Assembly (NCBI GenBank): GCA_029721515.1 | Contig: CM056550.1 | Coordinates: 14,868,906-14,932,905, forward strand | Length of the DNA: 64,000 bases | Reading direction: 5' to 3' | DNA from: Synanceia verrucosa | Lineage: Eukaryota; Chordata; Actinopteri; Perciformes; Synanceiidae | Position numbers and translations under genes: made by a program | Shown: positions 20,257-30,152 of the stretch, in pieces | How positions within the stretch are numbered: position 1 is the stretch's first letter | Layout of the letters: every line of letters begins with the position of its first letter | Notes under the pieces: model-generated | Database searches by the model: none | What the model saw: only the letters and a program-made list of their open reading frames with translations | What the model was told of the DNA's origin: nothing

Positions 20257-23200
20257 TAATAATCCTTATTACTGTTGCATATTTCTATGGTCTAGCATAA
20301 TATCAGGCATCTTTAATATTTCCCCTGACCTGTCTCTGTACAGCATCAGAACAAAGCAGACATTATCAGTGCAGCTTCATGTTTTATCAAAGTACCTTGC
20401 TGGCATGTTCAGGTCAGAGGCCTTCCTCACAGCATGAAGACTATGTGACTATCAAAGTAAAGCTGGTGGGCAGAACGTTTGTTTTATCAGCCCTCAGCAT
20501 GTCCATTACTACTGTCTCCCTGTGTGTTTCCCTGCAGCTCTTCGGTGGTCTCCGGCAGGCAGCATATTAATGGAGTGGATCTGTACTACGAGCAGACGGG
20601 CAGAGGGAAACACGCTGTGCTGCTCTTTCCTGGTGCTATGGGTAAATACAACAGCACATGTCTTAACTCTGTGAGTGCCATTGACGTATTTCAACGTCAA
20701 AGTGTTTTTTCAGCAGCAGGCACAAGAGGGCGCTCTCCCACAGCCTGTGTGTAATGTTGGGGCTTCTGGGATTTGTAGTCAGAGCATAAAGAGACGGTAT
20801 ACACCACAGAGATCAAAACAGGAAGTGGAGATGATCGAGATTAGAGAGCAAAACAAACAGAATGTGGAGAAAAAGTGGTGACTTTGGTGAAAGTGTCCTC
20901 TACTCTACCTCTGATAAAACAAGAATGGAACAAGGTAAAAAGAAACATTTTTTCATGATGAAATAGAGAGTCTCTTCTTTCATTTGAGATATTCACTGTT
21001 TTCAGAGACATAGTACAAAATATTCTGTGGGTCTAGAAATATGACTGAAAATGGACAAAAACACTGGAACAAGGTACTTTGTGGTTTATAAATGGCTGAC
21101 ACTCAATGAGTTAAAGGTGGGGAGGAGCCTTTAGCAAGATCCTTTCTTCTTCTGTTCTCTCACAGGGTGCACTCGGACTAATTTTGGACCTCAGAAAGAA
21201 GGGCTGAATAAGGACCGCTTTACTCTGGTGGGCTGGGATCCCCGTGGTTACGGAAGATCCCGCCCCCCAGCCAGAAAATACCCCATTGACATCTTTGAAA
21301 TAGATGCGGATGACGGAGTGGCTCTGATGAAGGTCAGTCTATTGATCAGTCATTGATGATAATTATTACCTACATCTAAACGGCATCATGTACTGAGAAT
21401 GTACATATGGTGGGAAGAAACATGGGTGTGTAAGTCAGAGAGGGCTGATTGTAATTCAGTTCACTGATTGGTAAAATAGAAAACTCTATAGCAACTGGCT
21501 GGAATATCCATCAATCATGCATAACATCACGACTGCTGACAGATGAAGTGAATAACACTGATTATGTCTTCATCATTGCACTTGCGATAGATAAGGCATC
21601 AGATGAACACTCAGAGTTGATGTCAGGATTTTTCAGGAGTTTGACACCAAGAAGCAAACAGTGATGTCGAGAGGACTGGATCAGAGCATTTCCAGACCTG
21701 CAGCTCTGGTGGTCTGTTCCTGGTCTGCAGTGGTCAGGATCTATCAAAAGTGGTCCAAGGAAGGACCAGTGGAGAACCAGAGACAGGGTCATGAGAGGAC
21801 AAGGATCACTGAGTGAAGGCTGGTCCTGGTGGTCTGATCCACCAGAGCAGAGAAGGAGTCAGATAGCACAGAATAAACCTTCAGGGGTCAGAGGTTAGGG
21901 ATGTTCTAGCAGCAAAAATGGACCAAAAAGGAGACTATCAAAGTATTATATTCGACAGGTGGTCATAATGTTATGCTTGTTTGCTGTATATCTGGCATAG
22001 CAACTACTTGTACTTGTGATGTAAGAGCATAGACTATATACAAATAGTGGACGGAGCTATCACGATGGCAATGACGCCCATACAGAACTTAAACTTCATT
22101 CTCTCCACTAACCAGCAGGGGGCGATACTGGTGGTTTCATAAAGAAGTCTGTTTATATTGGAGTCTATGGGAAAATGACCATTTTCTCCACTGGTGTACT
22201 AAACACTGTAAACATTAGTCTATAGACTGATTGGTTAGTTTAAAGCCTCTTATAATGCATCAGGATGATAATTTACTGATTTATGCTCTAATATATGTTG
22301 AAATAACACATGAAGCTGTGGGGGCGTGGCTACAGTGTGATTGACAGGTCTCTGCTGAAGAGGAGCAGCACTGATGGTCCTTCATCTGAGGAGACACTGG
22401 CACCTTTTAACAGTAAGTAACCTTATGTTGAGCCACAATCACTGTTCATGTTTATGGTTCACTTATGGAGGCTCATATCTAACCAAGATGTCTCAGTGTC
22501 AGTCACATGGTCGCCACACCCCAAAGCAGCTCCTGCTTTATGTGTTACTTCACCATATAGTGGACCATAATTCAGTAAATGGACATCCTGATGTATTATA
22601 ACATTATTTAAACTATCCATTCAGACCATAAACTCAAATTTACAGTGTTTACAGAGGTAATAGAGCAGGAGAGAAAATGGTCATTTTCCCATAGACTTCA
22701 ATAAAAATGGACTTCTTTTTGAAACCACTGGTATCGCCCCCTGCTGGTGCTGGAGAGAATGAAGTTTAAGTTACTTCAGTATGGGCTTCATTGAACAGAC
22801 CCACTGTGTAAGACAGAATGAGATTGTCACACCAGCGAAAGCCCAGGCTAACAACTGACTAACAGGACTATGATATGCTTTGTGATGGACTTTGTTAGCA
22901 ATAGTATTTTTTTTGTGTACAGGCATTGGGCTACGATAAGTTCTCTGTTCTGGGGTGGAGTGCCGGAGCGACCAGTGCTCTGATTGCAGCAGCGAAGTAC
23001 CCTGACCTGATGAGGCAGTCGATTGCAGTGGGAGCCTTGTCCTTTGTGAACCAGAACAATCTTGATTATCATAAAAGTAATCTGCTCACAGAATCCCAAA
23101 CTGTGTGAACTGTGAGTGATGAGATCTTTTTTTAACCGTGTCCTTGTGTGTACCTGGGTTTTGGTGGGAATGCATAGCGATCCGAAGGCTTGAGATTGTT

Positions 23201-23868
23201 CCGAGGTTGATGCAGGAGATGGAAAATGTATATGGAAAAGTATACTGCCATGAATTGTGGGATGACTTCTTGGATTCGTTGATACCATTTTCAAGAAGAC
23301 CAAAAGGTATTGAATGCACATTGTTACAGACTCACAAGTTGAAAATCATCAGAAATAATCAAGTCAAGGCATGGAAGGGAAATGTTTTAGTTTGTGTTAC
23401 TGATAATGAATGTATGATTACTGTTAGTTTTGTTTTTTTTTAGTCAGGGCTGTCACAGTGAAATTTCGTTGCACATTGTGCAATGACAATAAAGTCTATT
23501 CTATTCTACTGGAGAAAATGTTAACTTCCATGTTCTGTGGTCAGGAATCTGTCTGGACTTTCTGCCCCGAATCACCTGTCCGACCCTCCTCTTCCATGGA
23601 GATGCTGATGGGATGAGTCCCATGGACCAGTTGGAGTGCCTCCATAAAAATATCAAGGGGTCACGGTGAGACCAGATACACACTCATCCGCATTTTACCC
23701 TCAACAATATTACAATTCAGGAAACAACATACATGCATATGTGACATATATAATCTTTTTTTTTGTCCCAAATCTAGAGTACATGTGGTGCCAGGTGGGA
23801 AACACCCTGTCCATCTGACTCATGCTGATTTATTCAACAAAGTGGTGGAAGACTTTCTGGAAGACTGA
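20036..23868 (+). CDS. bphl: Valacyclovirase-like alpha/beta hydrolase (BPHL family), copy A
   Basis: Seven exons: 20036-20115, 20538-20641, 21166-21332, 22923-23076, 23178-23306, 23545-23665, 23778-23868. They join to 846 bp, 281 residues (human BPHL is of similar size); all sites are GT-AG and phases agree. The basic start MALLLGRRFFTCRADVKRVV suggests mitochondrial import, as for BPHL. Family landmarks: GVDLYYEQTGRGKHAVLLFP, VGWDPRGYGRSRPPAR, nucleophile elbow GWSAGA (Ser130), CPTLLFHGDADG (Asp233) and PGGKHPVHLTHADLF (His261). The triad is complete, so an active esterase is likely. In human BPHL the nucleophile is followed by Asp, which binds the substrate's alpha-amino group; here it is Ala131, so amino acid esters are probably not the substrate. 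Intron 2 carries a MITE, intron 3 a Tc1 remnant and a foldback element. Confidence 0.9.
20663..21114 (+). mobile_element. piggyBac-like MITE (M1), complete copy in bphl A intron 2
   Basis: Flanked by TTAA at 20663-20666 and 21111-21114. Left end CTCTGTGAGTGCCATTGACG, right end TGACACTCAATGAG, as imperfect inverted repeats. The equivalent intron of copy B (around 31250) has no insertion. Confidence 0.88.
21640..21990 (+). mobile_element. Tc1-family remnant (second subfamily)
   Basis: A plus-strand frame reading SAVVRIYQKWSKEGPVENQR corresponds to the N-terminal DNA-binding part of Tc1 transposases, followed by a decayed stretch and an end GGTGGTCATAATGTTATGCT, the terminal repeat of a known type of fish Tc1 element. 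Catalytic parts are missing. Lies in bphl A intron 3. Confidence 0.65.
22071..22790. mobile_element. Non-autonomous element with long inverted repeats
   Basis: Two arms of roughly 120 bp (22071-22189 and 22667-22790) are imperfect inverted copies: ACTTAAACTTCATTCTCTCC, CAGCAGGGGGCGATAC and GGAAAATGACCATTTTCTC on the left recur as complements on the right. The central 0.5 kb has no coding capacity. Lies in bphl A intron 3 and is absent from copy B's short intron 3. Confidence 0.8.
23444..23512 (+). mobile_element. LINE 3'-end remnant
   Basis: GTGAAATTTCGTTGCACATT and TGACAATAAAG, ending in TCTATTC repeats: a typical L2-type 3' terminus, 5'-truncated, in intron 5 of bphl copy A. Confidence 0.65.
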
Positions 23869-23912
23869 TCGATCAATGAGCTCTGTGAAATAACAACCAT
23901 GATAATTTTGAT

Positions 23913-24172
23913 GGTACAGTGGTTAGCACTGTCACCACACAGCAAGAAGGTACTGAGCCCACCATCCAAAAACATGCATGGGGATTAGGTTAACTGGTTA
24001 ATTTAAATTGACCGTAGGTGTGAATGTGAGTGTGAGTGGTTGTCTGTCTCTATGTGTCCTGTGATGAACTGGACACTTGTCCAGGGTGTACCCTGTCTTT
24101 CACCCTAAGACAGCTGGGATAGGCTCCAGCCCCCCCTGCAACCCTACGCAGGATAAGTGGATGGATAGCAAG
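23913..24172 (+). mobile_element. tRNA-headed SINE-like repeat (S1), internally deleted
   Basis: Begins ACAGTGGTTAGCACTGTCAC (tRNA-like A-box region) and continues with the body GGTGTGAATGTGAGTGTGAG, CCAGGGTGTACCCTGTCTTT and CAGCTGGGATAGGCTCCAGC. Part of the head is missing compared with the copy at 58251. Confidence 0.7.
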
Positions 24173-25914
24173 TTCAGCCACTAGGTGTCACATTGTATTC
24201 TGTTGTATTCTGGACCCAATGATTAATTCATAATCACTTGTAATTTCTGTAAAACTATTTTTATTTTGCAGCTTTCTGAAAGCTCTGTGGATGTTGTTTT
24301 TTTTAAAATTATTATTATTTATCTGCATAAACATGTTGTCAATGAGACCTCAGAATTTTCCATTAAAACATAAGCGCAGAACTTTCTGTATTGCTTTTCA
24401 TGTGTCAGTTCAGTTTCACCTGAATACGATAAACAATATAAAATCCAAGTTTTTCATAATTTAGTTTCCTTTTGCTATTGCAATGAGAGAGTAGATGGAG
24501 CCTTTCTTCATGCTGAGGAGAGACTAATGATGGGATGCACCTGGGAACAACAGGTGAGGAAGTGAGGACTCAAAACAGGAGGGCTCACTACATCCAGCTG
24601 GCAAGAGTCAGCTTTGTCTTCTTCAGCATCACTTCCAGATCGGGGTTGCCAGGACGTATCACCGTTGTTTGCGTTGTTTGGACTCAGCTGAGACCTGTTT
24701 GGATGTGCCGCCCCTGCCACTTTTGAACAAGTGACCACAGACTGCATAAAGGGTTTCCAAAAGGCCTGCTATGTATTATACAACATTAGGACTGTCACAG
24801 TAAATAGTATGCTAGAATGGGTATTGGAACACACAGATCATATAAACAATAAAATAGCTGCAGGGTTCAGTTTCAGTTTCATTTATTTTGTTTTGGTCAA
24901 AATCAAAAAAGGCAAAAACCGTTTTTTTACATCCATCATAAAGCATGTAAGACCAAAATAGGCAGAAGCAAAAGCTTGTTTGCCTTAGAAAACATTTACA
25001 TAATTATAGGAGCCACATCTGTTTATTTGTTTGTCTTTTGTTGATTACGTCAGGTCTCCACTGTTGGTAATTGGGTGTTTTGTTTATAAGTATGGGTGCA
25101 GGTAAGGAGGAGGGGCATGGGGTGGAAGATCATGCGGTTTTTACCAGGTTCACTCACGTCACTTCTTTTGTTCCCCAGCAGCATCAATACGTCGCATTAT
25201 CCATTTCTTTGGCATCAGTATAAGTCTATTTTTGTTCCAAACTTTTGATCATTAAATGGGAACATCACCCGAACGTGGACAAGTGTATGGACATTTGTTT
25301 GTTAAGAGCGCGTCAAAAACAGTCTCCCACACCCATGGCAGAGTGACTGCAGGAAGGCAGGATAGTCGCTATAATAATTAAAGGTACCTTAAAAAATAGC
25401 TGCAGGTAAATATTAGCACTGATTAGCACTTCTTATTTGTAGGGTGACCATATTTTGATTTCCTAAGAAGAGGCGTCCTGTCGTCTCCTCCACTCGCATC
25501 TGACAGGCATGACAAAACTAAACTGTGGAGAAATGAAGGGCCGTGAGTCCACGGCCTCGTGAAGATCAGCATAATAGAGCCAGGTGCTCACAAAAATGCT
25601 GTGGACTTTATCCCACCAGTTTAATAAATTATGTTCTCCCTGAAAAGAACCCAGAAGCGACAGCCTTAAAAATGCCAGACATTCCTTTCACTGTCAGCTG
25701 AAACTGAAAGATTGAAATACGCCCTGACAACACTTCCAGTGATGGTTAGGTTTAGGGGTGGCACTACAGGGTTAGGCCCATGGAAATAAAATGCATACGT
25801 CCCGCTAGAAATGTGACCAAAAAGCACCCAAACTCATGAACTACTGAAAATGTAACGAACGTCTGCTGAGAATGTAAGGAATGTTTTCACAGATGGAGCA
25901 GCCTGCATCCAACG
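24173..25914. other. bphl A 3' flank with a TSD-flanked insertion
   Basis: Holds sequence resembling the 3' flank of copy B (for example AACTTTCTGTATTGCTTTTC near 24380 and 32582, and GGAACACACAGATCATATAA near 24827, compared with 34917). A 14-bp direct repeat AAAATAGCTGCAGG at 24851-24864 and 25393-25406 brackets a 528-bp insertion absent at the matching place in B (34942). No gene recognised. Confidence 0.6.
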
Positions 25915-27650
25915 TCACATGATGTCTGAATTACGTGGCTTATGTATGAATTTCAGTGCAATATTTTTTCGTACTAATTTGTATGAATATTTCATGAGAC
26001 CAGGTTGAACCATTGCACCACCATGCCGCCAAACAATACTATCAATAGTATCAATAGCTCCAGGATTCAGTGGATACTGCCGTACTAGAGAGAGTACTCC
26101 TCCTTCAATGGTGTGGACATACTTAGGACCCAAATCCAAGCAATCATTTTTAAAATGGGGCACATTTGCTTTCTCAATTATATTCCATAATTCTTCCTCC
26201 CCTGTCTTCATTTTTCTGTTCTGTGGCAGCTGGAATGTTATCCTTCGTACTCTTGTATCTGCAGATAAAGTTTTAAATGGATGAGGTTAATTGTCTAATA
26301 AAAATTGTCCGTAGGTGTGAATGTGAGTGTGAGTGGTTGTCTGTCTCTATGTGCCCCGTGATGAGGTGGCTACTTGTCCATGTTGTACCCTGCCCTCCAC
26401 CCTAAGACAGCTGGGATAGGCTCCAGCCCCCGCGACCCTATCAGGATAATCGGTAGATAATGGATTGATGGGTGGATGGATGGTGATGATTGGACCATAT
26501 GGGCATTTTATCCATACACTCCCTTTCCCCTTTTCCATTTGCAAATTGCACTGTTAGATGGCCTTTTGTTTCTAGGTTTCTGTGGGTCTGGATTCCGTCC
26601 AGTTTGGTGTGGATCTCCCACTCAGTAGGCATGTTCCAGGGTGACCCACACCTCCATTAGTGCTTCAGCCCTCCAGAGGTCGCCTGTTGGACCTCTTGGA
26701 GAGCCTTTTTCTGTTCTGGTGTCAGCTTGTTATATTCCTTTGGAGACAGGTAGCTATCTGTCTTGAGTGTTTGGGTTGGCTTCCTTTGCGGTGGCCCTGT
26801 GTAGGTCTTTGGCACTTTCTCCTGTAATCTTGGAACTGACTGTGTTCTCTGGTAGTGCTGCCTTGGCTGGTATTGTGGCCGCAGAGGCTGTCTGGGTGCC
26901 AATTTCTCTGCTGCTTTTGTTAAATGATCAGCTCCTTTCTTCCTTTTGTCTTCATAGTGTTGACACAACAGATACCACTTTTTCACTTCTTTGTCCTGCT
27001 GGGTCATGGTGCTGCTAGCTGGTATTCTGACAAACTCCATTTCCCCATGGAAGCCTTTTGTCAACTTTCTCATGACTTTCACATATTGGCCAGGGAACAC
27101 TGCCACCTGCAAGGTGTGCCACATCTGTGCTAATATTTGTGCTAATGTGTCAGGTGTATATGGGCCTTCTTAACGCAGCATTCCTCATTGTTACTGTTTT
27201 GATCACAAGTAGCTCGTAGTGGTCTTGGATCGAATATCAATATTTTTGATGACTTGCACGGTTATATGGCTCATCCAGTCTCCAGTCTTCTTCACTGTCA
27301 GTAGTTCCGCAGACTAGGGCTCAAATCGATTTTGAATTATCTGACAGCCCTTCTTTGCCTTTTCTCACTGGCACCAGTTCTTTGAGTTTTTTGTACTTTC
27401 AAAAGTCTTCCTTGTTGCTAGACTCACGAATACTTGGGTGCTGTTCGTGGTGGCTTAGTAGGTTGTCTGTCTGTCCCCTCATGCCGCTTGTAAGCCACTG
27501 AAGGTGGCCTCGTTCACTCGGTTCACACACCATGTCCTTTTGGTAGTCCATCATTGGTTCTTTTGTAGCAGATCCTCTGAACATCACACAGAGCACGGCA
27601 AAATATGAGAGTTGCCCTTCCCTGGTCACCTTGGCTGTCCAGCTTTTCAA
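25915..27650 (-). pseudogene. Degraded retroviral-like gag/pol fragment
   Basis: On the minus strand, a hydrophilic Lys/Gln/Pro-rich frame (27124-26657) looks like the C-terminal part of a gag-type protein. Downstream on the same strand a frame (26211-25915) has a short stretch resembling the start of retroviral reverse transcriptase. The order gag then pol fits one old element. Frames are short and interrupted; no protease, active site, integrase or envelope was seen and no LTRs were found around it. A SINE (S1) lies inside it. The family is not assigned; an LTR retrotransposon is as likely as an endogenous retrovirus. Confidence 0.4.
26300..26490 (+). mobile_element. SINE-like repeat (S1), 5'-truncated
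   Basis: Shows the S1 body (GGTGTGAATGTGAGTGTGAG; CAGCTGGGATAGGCTCCAGC) ending in GGATGG repeats, inside the degraded gag/pol region. Confidence 0.7.
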
Positions 27651-29007
27651 TAGTTCATCTCTTCAATACTCTTCGCCTGCTTCTTTCTTCAGAGACTTGC
27701 AGAATCGGATGATGTATGTACGGTATGTATACTGTTAGGGTAGCATGGAGAGTCTGAGCCTTTTATACATCGGGGGTCACTGGGTCTGGCAGTGACTTCG
27801 GTAAAGCCATATGTTCTTGCCATGGCAAGAAGAGCTCCTTCTGGATGAAGCAGGTGGATATGTTGTTAAAATCAAACTTTGAAGCACAGTTTACCTGAGC
27901 TGCTACTCATTAGAGAGGAATCTCTGTCTCCAGTCTCTGTCCACACTGGAGATTTTTTTTCCAGCAGCCCTGATTAACATCTATTAAATGTCTTGTTAAT
28001 GCCCTTTGCATTCACCCCTGATGAAAACGAGTAGTAACATGATCAGTTGGTGGCTGTAGATATTGATAGGATATAAACTTTAGCCAATATATTTAGTCTA
28101 TATAGCCATCAATTTCTGTTGTTATTGGACCAATAGTTGTAGTAGTAGTGGTGTTTGTATTATAGTCTTCTAGATAGTAGTATAATAATAACAGTTTTAT
28201 TATCATTATTATTATCATTATTATTGTCATTAGTTCTAGTTTGCATTAATTGCATTTTAATTTTATTGAGGATGCACATATGCAAGGCATGTGGCTCATA
28301 CAGCATGTGCAGAGAATAGATGGCTTTTGAAGTTATTTTTTAAATATTCATTTATTTATTTATTTCAGGTTCATTTTATTTGACTCATACAGCTAAACTA
28401 CCTTCAGCTGGAATGGCATGTTGTTGTACAGTCATTTTATAGCCTACCTATGATACAGGGCGAGGGGAGGGGTAGGGCCTCCAAATAAAATTTTGCTTGC
28501 CTGCTCTCTCTGTACGATGAGTAGAGTCATAGACTGGTTGGCTATGTCCGTCCTCAGATACAGCTGCTCTGTCTTTCGATGGTTGCTCCTCCTCCCGCTC
28601 GCTGTTGGCAATTCTTGGTTGGTTACTCTGCTTTGCACCGCTGACCACCTGGTAAGGCTGCTTCCTCTACAGGTTACTCGAATTAAGATAACTGAGAATT
28701 ATTTAAGCTGGTGTCGAGGAGACTCGCCATGCTTCTCACTACCCACATTTAGACAGCACCTGGCTGAATAACCTGAGCCTAATACTGGTACCAGCCACAC
28801 CCACTGACAGCAGCTCTCCTCTAATCAATCTGCACACTTGGTAAATTCTAGGAATAGATTTAGAGATTTGGATAAATAGTCCCAATGGCTTGTTTAATTT
28901 CGCTGGCTAGAGCAACCTATAACAACCATAAAGGATGTTGAATATTGCATCTATGAGACCACAGTCTATAAGAAGTAACATAATGAATGTCCAGATTTAG
29001 AAGAGAA
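27651..29007. other. Intergenic, nothing recognised
   Basis: No gene recognised. Small ATT/TTA-rich tract near 28170-28230. Possibly further remnants of the neighbouring retroelement. Confidence 0.35.
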
Positions 29008-29305
29008 AAATTTTTATTGAGCCCATGATGGGGAAATTACAGTTTTCACTCTGTTAGTATTATTTTTCCGTTGCTCATCACACACAGGTTAAGAAACACA
29101 TATGCACATTGATTAGAGGAGAGGTGTCAGAGTGAGGTGCTGTCCCATATCCAGTCACCCTAAGCAGTCGGGAGTTCAATGCCTTGCTCGTAGGCACCTC
29201 AGCAGAGCCCAGGAAAAGGAACTGGCACCTCTTTAGCTACCAGTCCACTCTCCACACTTGGTTCGACTTGGACTCGAACAAGTGAACCTCCGATTCCCAG
29301 TCCAA
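29008..29305 (-). mobile_element. SINE/LINE-tail repeat, minus orientation
   Basis: TTTTTATTGAGCCCATGATG then GGGAAATTACA is a LINE-like 3' end in complement. It is followed by TGCCTTGCTCGTAGGCACCT and CTGGCACCTCTTTAGCTACC, a common fish interspersed repeat. Confidence 0.55.
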
Positions 29306-29424
29306 GTCACTACAGACTGAGTGACTTGGACTGGCCCCCTATTAATTGCACTTGTAGATCTATTATAAATTCAAGCAGGGCAATGCATAATGGAACACAT
29401 TTAGCTTTAGTTAGCTTATTTTTT

Positions 29425-30152
29425 TTCTTCTTTGGCTTCAAAACCTATAGTAGTTATTGTATCAGTAAATTTAGGCACCAACATGTAAAATTGTTTTGTC
29501 ATTGTGTGACAGCAGCTGTTTTTACCCATGGCCGTCAACCCTGAACATTTGTTGACACAGACTGCTAACAAGAAAGTCAGTTTTGTGTTGTTTAAGGCCA
29601 TTGTGTATCAAGTAAATAATCATAACTGGAGAACTGAGCTAAAGTAAATGGGAAAAACTGTAACCATGGCAGCCAAACATTGAGTTGTTGTTATGCAAAT
29701 CTCTGTTTTGTCTTGCTGCTGCTTACAGTTAGCTACAGTAGAGTGTCAGTTTTGCCTCGCTGAAGGCTATTGATTCTTTTCAGTGAAGGCAACATTAAAT
29801 GTTTGACCACGTCCACATTGAGGCCACACCTGTTGTCCATAAATAGGACAGAGTGTCAGACTGATGCAGGATTTCATGATCTTCAGTCAGAAAGAGGAGA
29901 ACTGCTCAGTCGGTGCAAACATCTGAAGAATGGCGTTATTACTGGGAAGATGTTTCTTTACCTGCAGAGCTGATGTTAAAAGAGTCGTGACAGCGACCCA
30001 GTCATACTGGTAAGTGTTTAGGGTCATATTTGCTTAAATATGATATGATGATGACATGATATAAAGCTGCCAGTTAATGTAGTATGTCCACATATGTTAG
30101 AAACGTGGCACACAAGTCTTAAAAGATCCAAACAAAATATGGCTTTGTCCTA
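29425..30152 (+). repeat. bphl duplication block, 5' part, copy B
   Basis: Counterpart of 19531-20256. Similarity stops abruptly at about 30152, where a T-rich R1 element begins, and resumes at about 31034. Confidence 0.9.
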
